The notes: a model not told the origin generated them from the sequence alone. Shown: positions 12,629 to 25,204, counted from the first letter of the stretch. The stretch: DNA of 64,000 bases from Bryopsis sp. KO-2023 (GCA_030272585.1 BSYQ01000005.1:3038001-3102000), one strand, 5' to 3'. Numbers and translations: made by a program.

Positions 12629-13199
12629 TGAAACGGCTGACTTAGTAGGCGAAGATCTAGGCGGAAAACAGAGGTTACAGTCTGAGAGTTCCAGGTAGTC
12701 GCGGACTGACTGGAATGGGGTAGTTACGTGATGCTCAATGAGAGGCTGAAACGTAGTGAAAAGAGTTCGAACCAGGTTCAGTATATTCAGTGTCAGGTCT
12801 CAGATGGCTGAGAGTTTGGGTAGAGAGTCGGGAGTCAGACTGGAAGGAGCTTCAGTCTGGGTCCTTAGTCTAGAGGTTATCAAGGGTTATAAAGGGTTAG
12901 TCGGAGCTCTGGCTAGAAGGGCTGAGCTGAGAAATGATAGAGACGTTTTGAGGAGAGCTAGATGATAGCTAGTATTTGTAAGGTTAGGAGATGGGCTGGG
13001 AGTTTTCTAGAAGCTCTGGGCTGAGAGTATAAAAGGCTGGGGATCGTTGTAAAGAACAAGCTTGTTGAAATAAGATTCAGTTGTATACTCTCGTGTCCCA
13101 GACCTTTCTTACAGAACTTCTGGTCGTCTCCCAACGTGTGTGAAGAACGGGTTAAGTGGCGGCTGGAAGTATTCAGCCTCAGGAAACAAATCCGTTTCA
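12629..13199 (+). repeat. 3' LTR of the nested chromovirus
   Basis: 571 bp, preceded by a purine-rich tract, same sequence by eye as 4963-5533. Confidence 0.92.
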
Positions 13200-14774
13200 A
13201 CGTGTACCTTCTTCTAAAGGAATGTCCACTTCTACGGCTCTTTCCGGGGGATATTCCGCCAAACCAGTTACAAACAAATCATTAAATTCCTCCAAGAGAG
13301 ATTCCATCTCCTTCTCAGGGACTTGATCTGATTCACCGGTTTCCTCCGCTACACTTACATGTGCGGGTACGTCCTGTACTTCACGAATTACCACCAGAAA
13401 TGGTTGAAGAGAGGAATCCTTGAGTTTTCTCTTCACCTGTGGAATAGTGAGTAAGGAACCAACATTTTTGTGGGGAATGCTTTGTTCTCCACCAGTGGCC
13501 TTGGGCAAAAGACCCTGGCGTATCAAGATCCGTTGATTTGCGGAATTCGTCACGGCACACTTCTTCTCAAAGAAGTCCAAGACTGCCTTGCGATTTCGCA
13601 ACCACGTATCACCCAAAATGATATCAAATTTCTCCATCAGATCAATCACCAAACAATTCAACTTCTCGCGGAAGCCTTGAATTTTCAGAGAGATCTTTGT
13701 TTCACCTAAGATATCAATATAACTCCCATTGGCCAATTCGGCTTGCGAACTTGTGGTTACCTTGAAGGAAATCCCATTTTGTTCACAAAATCTCTTGGAA
13801 AGGAATGCTAATCCCTTAGCTCCTGAGTCCAAAAGACAATGGGCAGGAATGCCACTAAGAGTTCCCTCAAAGTGCATTGACATCCTGTCTTGGGTAAGTA
13901 AATCTTGAGTATCCTTTGGTACCAAGGGGACAGGTGGGTCATAGTATACATTCACTGGCCAAGGAAGACCTGGAAGTCTTTTCCGGCGCTTTCCTTTCAT
14001 AGCGGTGAACAAAACCATGCCCTTCTTGTATTGTGCAATTAGTCTCATAGAGGCCAAGGCCGGATGCGGCTCTTTATTCCACTGTGGAACTAGAATGCAA
14101 CAAGAAGTATTGTGTGGAGACTTATTCTTTTCTCTCACATAGTGATCAATGTATTTGTGAAGCTCCTTGAATGGAGGATTCAGCCATACATGCTCACCCG
14201 AAAGAGTAGTCTCAAAAAACCCCTCACCAATACAAAACTTTGCACACAAGGCATTGGTTTGGTCTGAGTTAGCACACCCGTCCAAGCTAAACGCTTGTCC
14301 CGTGAGTGACTCGAGACGCTGAAACTCTGCCTTGAGTATTGTTTTGTCTGATTGGATATTAGATCTTTCATTCACATCCTCTGGAGGGACAGAAGTTTGT
14401 GCTTCTTCCTGTTTCTCCTTTCTCTTTTGACCACGAGTCACGATAGGCGCTAAATGTGCACTATCCACTTCCATTGGGTCACAATTAGGATGAGAATTCA
14501 AATCTTGCCTCAGAAATTTCCAGTCATGGGGCTTGGACCTCTGAGAAACATGTGTAACAACCTCTTTGGGTTTTCCACATTTATGTCCTCGTGTCCAAGT
14601 CTCTCCACAAAACCAGCACAATCCCAACTGTTTGCGAGCTTTCAACTCTGCTTTGGTCAGTTGGCTGACTGATTTTCTCTTAGAAACTTGAGGTTTAGAG
14701 GAATGCTCAGTAGCATTTTTCCTCTCATCAAAAGAATCACTTTGCCCCGTGTTCTTTTGGGTGGATTTCTGCAT
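13200..14774 (-). pseudogene. Outer element: gag zinc-knuckle and protease region (fossil)
   Basis: Contains one zinc knuckle (CWFCGETWTRGHKC) and, further on, a retroviral-type aspartic protease (motif CLLDSGAKGLAF) followed by the start of the pol region. Belongs to the outer, broken gypsy element. Confidence 0.85.
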
Positions 14775-15327
14775 TTTCTTGCAGTATCCCTCTACTTCAA
14801 GCCCGCGGCGAAGAAGTGAGTATGAGAGTTATTTTTAGACCAACACCTGTGTTGGGGGAAACCTCTGTGGATATTCCCTTTGTCCTTTAGACAAATCTGT
14901 AACCACCTCTTTGTGTGGATAACTCTTCTTTTCGTGGTGTTTCCTTGTAAACTGCTTTAATTTAATTTTTCTTTGGACACAACAAGCACCTCTAGGGTCT
15001 GCTTGAAAAATCTCCAAAAATCTCAAAATATCGTCCAATCCTGACGAAAAATATTAAGGACCTCTTGGGTCTCCTTAAAATAGACGAAGGACCTCTTGGG
15101 TCTCCTTCGCAACTCGAAAAACCACTCTGCAGAAAGTCTGAAGCAATACCCTAACTTTGACAGAGCATAACTTCCCGCACACAGCTCGGAATAAACCCCA
15201 ACTGGACTCAAACGAAGCGGATTTTTCTTAGCTTACTTTTCGACACCTTATTTGTCCAATTCGGACCTTAGACGCCGAAGTTATCGCCGTTTCCGTGACG
15301 GACTCTTCACCTGCTCCGAAACCAAAC

Positions 15328-15600
15328 TGTTATAAACCTCTCTCTCCTAGGAAAATAACCTCCCAGCGCCCTTCCTTGAAGTCCCTTTAACCCATCAAAC
15401 CCCCACTCCTTGATGGGACCCTTGAGATGACAGGGATCACCTCAGGGCGAGACACCTGGGCTTGCTATGAGTCATCCTTTCAGCACACGTGCTATAATGA
15501 TCTCATGGACCTTAAGCATATGACTAGAGCCATGTTAGTGCCCACGACTAACCCTTGAGCTCTAGTAGTGCATAGACATACTCGGCGTACACTTATAACA
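15328..15600 (-). repeat. 5' LTR of the outer gypsy element
   Basis: 273 bp, identical by eye to 3776-4048. A primer-binding-like sequence lies three bases from its inner end. Confidence 0.92.
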
Positions 15601-16120
15601 AGAGGAGCCCGCACAAGGTTTTCACAGCCACCCCGCACAGAGACCCCGCACAGCTGTACGAGGGTATGACTCTTTCGTGCGGGGTGGTTCCAGAATCGCA
15701 CAGCACCCTGAACACCCACGCACAGGGACAGAATAGCCCCGCACGGCTCTGTGCCCCGGTTTGGGCTGGTTGGGTACGGGGTCCCAATTTGACCCCGCAC
15801 AGACTGGAACCCCGCACACGGAATCCGACGTCTTTCATATCCACCCCGCACAGAGTCCCCGTACAAACAAACGGATACCCCGCACACTGTACGGGGCTAT
15901 GTTTCATCTGTGCGGGGTCCCACAACGGGAAAGACGTCAGATTCCGTGTGCGGGGTTCCAGTCTGTGCGGGGTCAAATTGGGACCCCGTACCCAACCGGC
16001 CCAAACCGGGGCACAGAGCCGTGCGGGGCTATTCTGTCCCTGTGCGAGGCAAAACACGGGTTTCAGGCTTCTGTGCGGGGTTTCAAAAACACCCCGCACA
16101 GAACGCGACTTCCCATAGTG
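15601..16120. repeat. GC-rich CCCCGCACA fold-back repeat, right part
   Basis: Two arms of 117 bp (15719-15835 and 15930-16046) are reverse complements with only a few mismatches, separated by 94 bp that also carries CCCCGCACA units. It could fold into one long hairpin. Frames on both strands give the same Pro/Arg-rich strings because of this symmetry and are not genes. It is probably a non-autonomous fold-back or MITE-like element. It joins directly onto the large palindrome at 16121. Confidence 0.85.
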
Positions 16121-16763
16121 CGACGTGGCTCAAATAAAACAGAAAGAGGGCTTTCCACCGCTTTTCAAGTGGATTCTGCCCCAGTGTTCACTCCTCCACA
16201 AAAGAGGTGAACGATGCTCGTGTACGCCCGAAATTATACGTGATCCTCTGGTTGGTGTTCCTTTTTGTTGTTGCTCAATAGACGAACGTGCTGGTACTAG
16301 TAGCAGAAGCACTGTGGCACCGACGATCCCAAGGGGAAAATCAGCAGATTGTGGTTGGGGTCGAAAGAAGACCCGCTTCGCAGACCGTTCTTGGCGCATC
16401 TGGGCAAAACACGAACAGCAAACGCATCTTATCACCAATACAAACAAAGATCCAAGCGGACACCACAATCAACAATGCGAGCCCTCTCACCCTGGAGCAT
16501 CCCAGCAGCACGAGTACTCTGCCACAGTGGTGCAGACTGGGAGCTGGGAGCCGGCCGTGGTCGAGGAGGAGCCGGAATCAGCAGTGCCGTCGCCGCTCGT
16601 CGTTGGCGCTGGGTCGCCCACCTCATTAAGGTTGATGTTGGTGGCGGTGGAGCTCATACTATGGATCCGATCACGATCTAATCGGTCGTGGATTGATCGG
16701 TCCGACCGATTAAATCGTGATCGGGTTTTTCCGATCAGATCGATCGCCGATCAAATCGGTTTG

Positions 16764-17279
16764 TGTAACGATTCTGCCCTGCAGATCGCTTTTTCTTCTT
16801 CTGTCCACCGAAGACTGCGACCCTGTCGGTCTGCCAGTCCGAACCGCCTGTTCTATTGAACGGCCATGAGAGAGACACTTGAACCCAGCAAGGTTCAAGG
16901 GCGAGATAAGTTCCAAACAAAGGTTAGGTTTAGTTACAAGAACGTTCAAACCCCAAGAACTTATAGAATACCCTAGCAGCCTTGATCCCAACTGATCATA
17001 GGCTGTAACATCAGTCTGCATCAGTACTGCAAGCTATCAGATCTTGCAGTCCTGTCAATCAGAGCCCAGCTCAGCCCCACGGCCATTCCTGTGGTGCTGA
17101 GCGACCTTCTAGAACATTCTAGCTGACAGCTCAGTAGTCCACGTACTACTTCACTGACAGCACACCCTGACTGACTGTACGCTGCCTCAGGGCAGCCAAA
17201 CTCCTACTTAAAGTACTGCAGCACTGTCAGCAAGCCTGCTGACGTACTGCAGGGCTGGCAAAAACCCTGATTCGCTACA
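16764..17279 (-). repeat. 3' LTR of the non-autonomous element
   Basis: 516 bp, same as 24466-24981 by eye. Confidence 0.9.
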
Positions 17280-18266
17280 TTCCTCCCCATCTGAACTGCA
17301 GTAGCCCCTTACTGCACTTTGACTGAAATAAACCAATCTTTTAGGGAAACTCCATAGCTCAATAAAGATCTGAAACCCATCTCTCATCATCAAATAAAAC
17401 CCTACTCCCTTGTAGGTCTAATAGAACATTAACAACCAAAGAACCCTGCTGCACACTTGAACTTACGCTTTTGCAGCTTCTCACTTCCTTGGCATATAAA
17501 ACACAACTAAGAAATAGTGTTTCGCCCAAGGTCACAACCCTTGCAAATATAAAGCCTCAAAGTTTAGTTTGAAAAGTTGCTATCCCATCTTGTCAACTGC
17601 CAAACACCTTCTGGAAGGACTGACCAACTGAAAATATCCTTTCGAAAAATTGCAAAATAAAGTATATGCTTCTTTCTCAACATTCTGATGCATACCTGTG
17701 AATTGCCTAGAAAACTGCTTAGATAAATCCCAATAGCACAAATAAGAGAACCAAACGAACTTCTCTTTCGGAATTGTAATGTGCTACTGAACAAAATTCA
17801 ATTCCTTTCTGCAGCCTGTGAACTCAATAGATTTTATTAGAGAATCCAACAGAAAAATAGCAAAAGTCTGCTGCAGCTTTTAGGATCTCAGCAATTCACC
17901 TTTCTGCCTTCTTTAAGACCTGAATGTTGCTATTCAGAAATCATTTGCCAATGATGAAAGAAAGCCACCAAATATTTTGCAACTACCAAAACTTCTGAAA
18001 CTTCATGTTGTCCGATAATTTCCAACCCAACATTTGCATATTGAAAACCTGCAAACTGCCACCACCACAGTCTGCAAATTCTCTCCGCAACTACTGCCAC
18101 AGTCTGCAACCCTGCAAACTGGTGCTGCCAAAATTTGCAACTTAGCAAAATACCACTCTCTCAATATGCAAGCTGTCTTGGAAATTTCTTTATGGTAGAA
18201 AGAACTTCCGTCAATCAACCTTTTCCTTTTAAACAAAGGGATAAGATTCCAACCTTTCGAAAACCA

Positions 18267-18388
18267 AGAGGTCAGCAATCACTCCAGCAGCTCCTCAGAG
18301 TTGAAGCTCCTTGCTGCATAGTGATCTGCAACATGTCTCCAGCAATCACTCCAGCAGCTCCTCAGAGTTGAAGCTTCTTGCTGCTTTC
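18267..18388. repeat. Short direct repeat
   Basis: A unit of about 35 bp containing AGCAATCACTCCAGCAGC, then CTCCTCAGAGTTGAAGC, occurs twice about 66 bp apart inside the non-autonomous LTR element. Confidence 0.8.
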
Positions 18389-21300
18389 TCTCTCCTGAGT
18401 CATGAATGTTCAGAGTACCTACAGATTGATTGCATTCATTGTTCCCGAGTTCTTCTATGTCTTCTCCGGTTTTCCCATATATGAATGTATACAGATCAGA
18501 AAATATGAAAACCCAGAAATTCCACTTGGCCTATCTCGCCTTAATGAAATCAACCCTTTCTTTCAACCAACAAGACTTCACTCAGAGCCATTCCCTTTTT
18601 TTTTTAATCCAATAACTGAGTGCTGAAAGAATTCATACCAATGTACTCTCTGAAATTCAATAACCTCAAGTAAGCACCAATCTAACTGATTCAATCAATG
18701 GTCATGCAAACTTCTGTAAATTCCAAACCAACTAAATCCACAGCAAAATATGTGCCATGTACCAAAATATTTCAGTCCACCAGAAACTCCCTTGCTAAGA
18801 CTGCAAATGTTTAATTCTGCATCGTCCTAAAGTAGTGAACCATGCTTAGTCCCTTAATCCACTCTGCAAGAACAGTAGAACTGAAAACACATATTTACTG
18901 ACCACCAAGATATTGCAAACACTATCCATCAATTCCCATCAGCTCTGAAAGAGTACAACTAAGAACCTCTTTCTTTCCTTAGAAACCTTGACAAAGATGT
19001 GTGTATCTTTGCAACACCTACTGAAACAAATGCGATGTTGGAAAAACAAAAATAAAACGCATCGGTTGAACCGAGGCCCCCTCCCCATCTGAAATGGAGC
19101 TTGTCCTCAAGCAACCATGCAACCATGCAGAACCATATCAATGTACCAGCTACAGAAAGTTGAGCTGTTCGGAGCAGCCAAAATAACCCCAAACAACTGA
19201 ACAAACTACTTCAGAAAACAAGCCTGAAAAACTGAAGGCCTGAATTTGCTCTGCAAAAGTCAGAATAATCTGCTGCCCCAGATTGTAACCAAATGTTCAG
19301 TTTTCAACCTTTCTGATATATTTTGTTCACACAAATATACACCAACTATGCCACCAAAGATCAAGGCTATTTCTGCTTCATTTACCAGAAAAGAAATAGA
19401 GAATAAAGAAAACACTGAATATTTTGCAGCCCTGCAAAGTGCCCCTGCAACTAACAGGTTCTGCACCTGCAATGTGCCAACTGCTCATAACACTTTTGCA
19501 GATCTGCCTGCAAAATTTCACAATCCCTTGAAAGATTTTCTTTTCTTCATCTAACGGAGTCCTCTGATCTCCACAGAAAATCCAAACCATAATCTCCGTA
19601 AAATCTTTGTCTCCTTGAAAGTCTGTCAACTGAATCCAATATATTGAATCAGAAACAGAATCAGCATTCCATACTTCAGTCACTACCCTTGCAGCTGCAA
19701 CAATAGTGAACTCTGCCACTGAAAAATGCTATTTCTGATCCTCTTTGACAAAAGATTCTGAAGCCTTATGAGTTTGTCAAACTCTCCTTCATAATTGTAT
19801 CTAAATGTGTTCTCTTTTTTTTTTTTTAAATATACCAACCAAATCTGAGTATCGTCATGTTGGTACACTGACTTGTAATAAAGAAGTCAGACTTTCTGCA
19901 CAACTGCAACCATTTGCAGTTCAAGAATAAAATCTAACTTTCTGACTTTTAAGTTCTTCAAAAACAAACAATCTGCCACAAAACATGTGGTCTGCATCAA
20001 CTTAGAGTCCCTCCCTAGACTCTTCTCAACTCCCAAAACTCCCAAAACTGGGGTACACTTGAACAAACATTCTTAAGGGAATCTGCACTTAGTTTCCCCT
20101 GTTCAAGCTCCTTTCTTACCGAAAAACCTGATGTGTCTGCCCTCAGATCAACATCAGTACTTTTACTCTCAGAAATACTGTGCAGCTCAGGTTCAGGTGG
20201 GGCCCCACCTAATCCTGCACTGCCTGACATCACCTGCAGGCTGGGTGTGGCTTCACTTGGCTCATCACCTCCTGCCTCAGAGACCAGAGCGGTTGTGGCT
20301 TCACACAGCCCACAGCCCTCCTTCGTTGTCTCTATATCCTTCACCAAACATTCTGCAAATGTGGCTACACACGGCTCTCCACCTGCAAAATTTAACACTG
20401 AAACTGCAGGATCCCCTTCAGATATGGCTACACATGGCTCTGTATCTGCAAGGTTCTCCATCATCTTCTTCTTTTTCGCCTCCCCATCAGATGTGAACCC
20501 CTGGCTCATCACCCTCAGGGTTTCCTTACTCTCCTACGTCCTCCCTGGACTTCCATTCCCGCGAAAACTTGGGGCTGAGCAACTTTCTTGAGGGATGCTG
20601 ATCTTAGCTTCCCCGCTCAGTTGTCCTACATGGGTGTATGCTTCACATGGCACTCCACTCATGCACCATCTCCTCAGATGTGGCTACACATGGCTCTGCA
20701 TCTGCAGAAAATATCTACTGCAAGTTTTGTTTACCCTTGTGAGGTGTGGCTACTCCACCCTCAGGCCTTCCTCTTCTTCATTTCAAAACCCTTGGACCAA
20801 TTCCTTCCACAAAACATCAATTGCACGCCGCACACAATCTGCCTGGCATGTATTCTCATTTCAGCCGCACGCCGCACACGGCCTGCCTGGCATGTACACT
20901 TCACTCCCAATAAACAACTAACTACCATGTGGCTGTAAAGGTATAAATCTGCCACATACTTCCAATCTTTTTTTTTTTTTAATCTACTGCAATCAACCTA
21001 AAAATAAGTTGAGTACACCTCTGTCTCACAACCTGGATCCTCAGCACTCTCACAATACTACTGAGTAAGAAATCAGCCCGTACGAAAGTCTGCCACTTCT
21101 CCTTTCCAGACTTTTAATGTACAGTCATCTCAAACACACTGTAGCATCCTACTGACCACAGGTTAGAAACCTCTACCAATATTACTGCACCAGAAATCAG
21201 CAACTTCTCAGCCAAATAAAAATGAAAAGGACAAAATCAAACCAAACTACCATAGAAATTCTTCTTTTGTTCAGCCATTTGTCCCCTGAACTGATGTACT

Positions 21301-23339
21301 TTTTCTATGCCTCAAGAGCACCACTAGTGATCAATTACTCTCCAGAAATTTCTGATAAACTGAACAAACTTCCAGAATGGGTTATAACCTGAAAAACTCA
21401 TCTCTCAGTCACCATAAAGATAAGAAACCAAGAGCGTTTTAGAGAAATCACCATTTCTGTAAAAACCAAGATTCCCGAACTCAAACTGTTCCACTGAAAT
21501 CTTGCTGAAACAAACTCTAGTATCGAAGAAACCCTGCCATCCACCAAGAATCACTCTGTCCAACAATGGGTAGGATGTGGCTGCATTGGCACTTCATCCT
21601 CCCTATCGGGTTTTATTCCTCTTCAAAGATAAGCATAATTCCTGATATCTAGAATACTCTCAACCATCTTTGTTCTACCAGAATTCTGTCGAACTAAACC
21701 ATAGTAATTCGAAAATGCTGCCACCAATTGAAAAACAACCTCTTTACGAATGGGTAGGATCTGGTTATCTCATAACTGCATCCTCCCCATCAGATTTCTT
21801 CTTCTCTTCAAAAGATAATCTGTGTTTTCAATTCTGCGCAATTTCCTGAATACTCTAGAGACAGTCCAGAGCTCAGCCTCCTATTTCATTCAACTAAGGA
21901 AACTTTTCCTTTCCATAAGTCCTCTAATCACTGGCTACTACTTAGCTCACAACGAGGGTCATCCTTAGACAAAACAATTGCCCTCATTTGGAATATTTCT
22001 GACTGCATTTTTCCTGATAGCCAAGAAGGATAAGATGTTCTACTTCTGCAACACCCAAGAGTCAGCTACTGCTGTTCATATCCTTCTTCAAATACTAGCT
22101 ACCACTCAGTCTAATAAGTGAAAGTCCCATAGACCTATTGGTCCTCAATAAATCTCTATTTTTCCCGTCCTGACAAATAGCAAGATATATACTGCCATCA
22201 TCTCAGCCTGGACTGAAAAATGTCTGTCCACTTACAACTACCTTGACAAATACCACTGCGAATTTGCTCTATCAACGAACAGAAAATGATCTGCCACTGA
22301 TCTGTCATAGACTGAAAATATTCTGTCATTCGTCTCATCAAACACCAGAAAATAATCTGCCACAAGTCTATTCGAGATCGAAAATTTGCTGCCCTTTGTC
22401 CTGCTAAGCAACTGAGTAATCTGCCCCTTGCTCTATATAGAAACCAAGAACAGATCCTGTGCATTTACCAAGATAAAGACACGAGACTCTTCCACTAAAA
22501 TACCAAGACACTTCAACTGACCAATAGATTAGAACTGAAAGATGCCTTAGCTTTCTGCAAGCAACTCTAAACAAGTTCTGATCTTCAGTTCTCCTCATTT
22601 CAAGTTCAGAAACGACTCTGAAAAATTCCCTCAAGCTATTGTGCATTCACTGAAACACCTGAAAATGTTTCCACAATCAACACAAATGTAGCAAGTGTTC
22701 CTGATGTACAAACATCCAAAACATGTATGCACAATCACATCAAAGCTGATGTGACACATGTCCTGACCTGCCACTAAAGCCAAGAATTTTTCCACTGCAA
22801 CCTTCCACACTCTGAAATGATAAGTCAACCACTATTGCTCAATCCCACTGAGCCAAGGATAATATTCCACTAAAGGATGCACAAATCCAAGCAATCAAGA
22901 AGAGACTTCTTTTGAAAAATGGACCTTTATCCCATATCAGCAAAGAAAAGTCTATGATCAGAGAATCCTAACTTCTGACCAATAAAGCTGTCAAATATCA
23001 CCACCAGACTTTTCAAACAATATATCAAAACTTCCCTGAAAAATCTGCCTGGTCTCAAAGACTCTCTTTCAGAATTTTCCCCACTGACTTGTGATCAATC
23101 AAAGCCTTTCAGAACATCTCCCTTACTTCAGCCTGAAAATTTGACTGCAACTCTTGAAATCCTTTCTAAAGTGATCAAACATCTTTTCCAGAATGTGTGC
23201 TGCAATCAGAAGATCATAGATCACCTGATCCTGAAATCAATCTGCAGCTCACTGCTTCTAAAGTCACTTCAATCAACCAACGAAATGATCAGATCACTTC
23301 TAATCAAATGTAACACTGCAAGCGTGTAACACTCTTGCA

Positions 23340-24400
23340 TCTCACATCTGCGCTCAACCTGCGCTCAACCTGCGCTCAACCTGAGCCAGTTAGGCGATGC
23401 CTGCATCAATCCAGCGATGCATGCCGTGCATTGCTTCTGACATGCACATCACCACGTGCACTGCAACTCTTCCTGGTCGCAGCAACTTAATTTGCGCTGC
23501 GCAATTCTCACTCTCGCATACATCTTGCCACGTTCTGAGCAAGTCACCAAAACCTGCACCTTGTGTCGACCTTGCACAGAGCTGCGCGATCCCTGCATCA
23601 GATGTTCCTTCCATCGACACGCAGTCCCAACATCGTCTGCGAACTTCCATCAAGAGCTGCACAATCCCTAAAACACTGCGCAATGCTTGCACCATCTGCG
23701 CCATTCCTGCATCTGCGTGCATATGTCCCATCGACATTACAATCCATCGCATGCAGCGTAAATCTGTCGTCTGCAGTGCAATCTCGTATGTGCTGCGCTT
23801 TCCTGTGGCTGCTGCGCGTCACATCATCGACTTACGCCGTGCCAACATTCGCTGCGCAATTTCGCATGTGCAGCGCTTTCCTGCGGCTGCTGCGCGTCCC
23901 ATCATCAACTTACGCAGTGCCAACATTCGCTCCAGCAAAACCTGCGCACTTTCTGCCTGCGACGCAATCCTGCACCCGCGGTACAATTCCATATTCGCTG
24001 CGCAATTCTACATCCGCGGTACAGCTCTGCATCTGCGGCGCAATCCTGGAGTTGCTGCGCCACCCAACGTTTCCTGCGACGCTGCACATAGTCGTGCTGC
24101 GCTTGACAATGCTGCGCGCCTGTGTGCGTGCTGCGCTCTTCCATACAAGGTACTGTCCTGCGCTCAGCACATAACAATGCTGCGCATGCTATGTCTGCTG
24201 CGCAGTTCTCACACACACATATACTGCAAGCAACTGTACTCCTGACGCCGATTCTGCGCCTTTTCTCCATAGAGCACATTGAAAAATTCAACAGACCACT
24301 CCAATCCTTCACAGCACTTGTGTCTGCCTTGCAAACCTCTGCTGTGCGTCTGTCAGCTGTCCTGCGCCTCTGCGCCTTCTACCTGCGCGTCTACCACGCA
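23340..24400. repeat. CTGCGC-rich segment with a 13-bp tandem repeat
   Basis: Starts with three tandem copies of CTGCGCTCAAC at about 23349-23385. The following kilobase is dense in TGCTGCGC and CTGCGCAAT words, unlike the CTGCAAAC style of the rest of the element. This suggests a different origin or local repeat expansion. Confidence 0.65.
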
Positions 24401-24465
24401 TAGTGCTGCCTCTGCAGCTTGCCAGGCTCGTTTGTGATCTTGTCACAAGCCTGCTCCGAAACCAC

Positions 24466-24981
24466 TGTAACGATTCTGCCCTGCAGATCGCTTTTTCTTC
24501 TTCTGTCCACCGAAGACTGCGACCCTGTCGGTCTGCCAGTCCGAACCGCCTGTTCTATTGAACGGCCATGAGAGAGACACTTGAACCCAGCAAGGTTCAA
24601 GGGCGAGATAAGTTCCAAACAAAGGTTAGGTTTAGTTACAAGAACGTTCAAACCCCAAGAACTTATAGAATACCCTAGCAGCCTTGATCCCAACTGATCA
24701 TAGGCTGTAACATCAGTCTGCATCAGTACTGCAAGCTATCAGATCTTGCAGTCCTGTCAATCAGAGCCCAGCTCAGCCCCACGGCCATTCCTGTGGTGCT
24801 GAGCGACCTTCTAGAACATTCTAGCTGACAGCTCAGTAGTCCACGTACTACTTCACTGACAGCACACCCTGACTGACTGTACGCTGCCTCAGGGCAGCCA
24901 AACTCCTACTTAAAGTACTGCAGCACTGTCAGCAAGCCTGCTGACGTACTGCAGGGCTGGCAAAAACCCTGATTCGCTACA
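24466..24981 (-). repeat. 5' LTR of the non-autonomous element
   Basis: 516 bp, primer-binding-like sequence one base from its inner end. Confidence 0.9.
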
Positions 24982-25204
24982 GTTTGGCCGATCATCGATG
25001 GAGATCGGCCGATCACCAATCTGATCGGATGACCGATTTAATCGGCCAACTTTGATCGGCCGATCACGATCAGACCGATCAACGTCAGCCGATCAAGTGC
25101 CGACAGATCGCAGCGCTTGATCGGGGTCGGGATCGGGATCGGAGATGCCGATTAGATCGGATCATGATCGGTCAATTGATCGGTCCATCACAAATGCCGA
25201 GAAA

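Larger units (their letters stand above)
4963..13199 (+). mobile_element. Ty3/gypsy chromovirus with extra ORFs (nested, looks whole)
   Basis: LTRs of 571 bp at 4963-5533 and 12629-13199 begin TGAAACGG, end CCGTTTCA, and appear identical. A primer-binding-like TGGTTTCGGAGCGAG starts at 5535 and a purine tract (AAGGGGGGAGGAG) precedes the 3' LTR. Order of parts: three small ORFs, gag with one zinc knuckle, a pol ORF (protease, reverse transcriptase, RNase H, integrase, chromodomain), then a further ORF with coiled coil and Cys clusters. It sits inside the outer gypsy element in the opposite orientation. The bases flanking the two LTRs do not form a matching target duplication. By eye it looks whole and very young. 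Confidence 0.93.
3776..15600 (-). mobile_element. Ty3/gypsy chromovirus-type LTR retrotransposon (outer, broken)
   Basis: The two 273-bp LTRs (3776-4048 and 15328-15600) look identical base for base and begin TGTTATAAAC and end TTATAACA. The element is flanked by a 5-bp target duplication AGAGG (3771-3775 and 15601-15605). It reads on the minus strand: a primer-binding-like TGGTTTCGGAGCAG lies at 15324-15311 next to the 5' LTR. Recognisable parts are a gag/zinc-knuckle and aspartic-protease region (13197-14774) and an integrase C-terminal part with chromodomain (4198-4938). The middle is occupied by a second LTR element (4963-13199). It is broken. Identical LTRs point to a recent insertion. 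Confidence 0.93.
17280..24465 (-). other. Interior of the non-autonomous LTR element, no genes seen
   Basis: About 7 kb of CTGCAA-rich sequence with stops in all frames. Longer frames at 23397-24245 come from the compositional bias. No RNA gene was recognised. Confidence 0.7.
16764..24981 (-). mobile_element. Non-autonomous LTR retrotransposon (no coding capacity)
   Basis: LTRs of 516 bp at 16764-17279 and 24466-24981 look identical, begin TGTAACG and end GCTACA, with a 5-bp target duplication GTTTG (16759-16763 and 24982-24986). The primer-binding-like TGGTTTCGGAGCAG on the minus strand (24464-24451) and a purine tract next to the left LTR set the orientation as minus. The 7.2-kb interior has no gag or pol. 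It is a large non-autonomous derivative (LARD-type) that inserted into the GATCGG transposon recently. Confidence 0.9.

Noticed and set aside
3591-16120. CRISPR-like or satellite array from the regularly repeated CCCCGCACA words
   Set aside because: Spacing is irregular, units are short and imperfect, and the context is a eukaryotic fold-back element.
15492-16210. Overlapping Pro/Arg/Gly-rich ORFs of 110-170 codons on both strands
   Set aside because: They are mirror translations of the CCCCGCACA inverted repeat; the same peptide strings appear on both strands.
16121-16654. A separate gene on the plus strand (frames of up to 244 codons near 16125-16859)
   Set aside because: These are antisense to exons 5-6 of the mirrored secreted-protein gene, and the same frames occur at 28246-28911.
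23397-24245. 282-codon plus-strand ORF rich in Cys, Ala and His
   Set aside because: Comes from the CTGCGC-rich composition inside the non-autonomous LTR element; no domain and no splice context.
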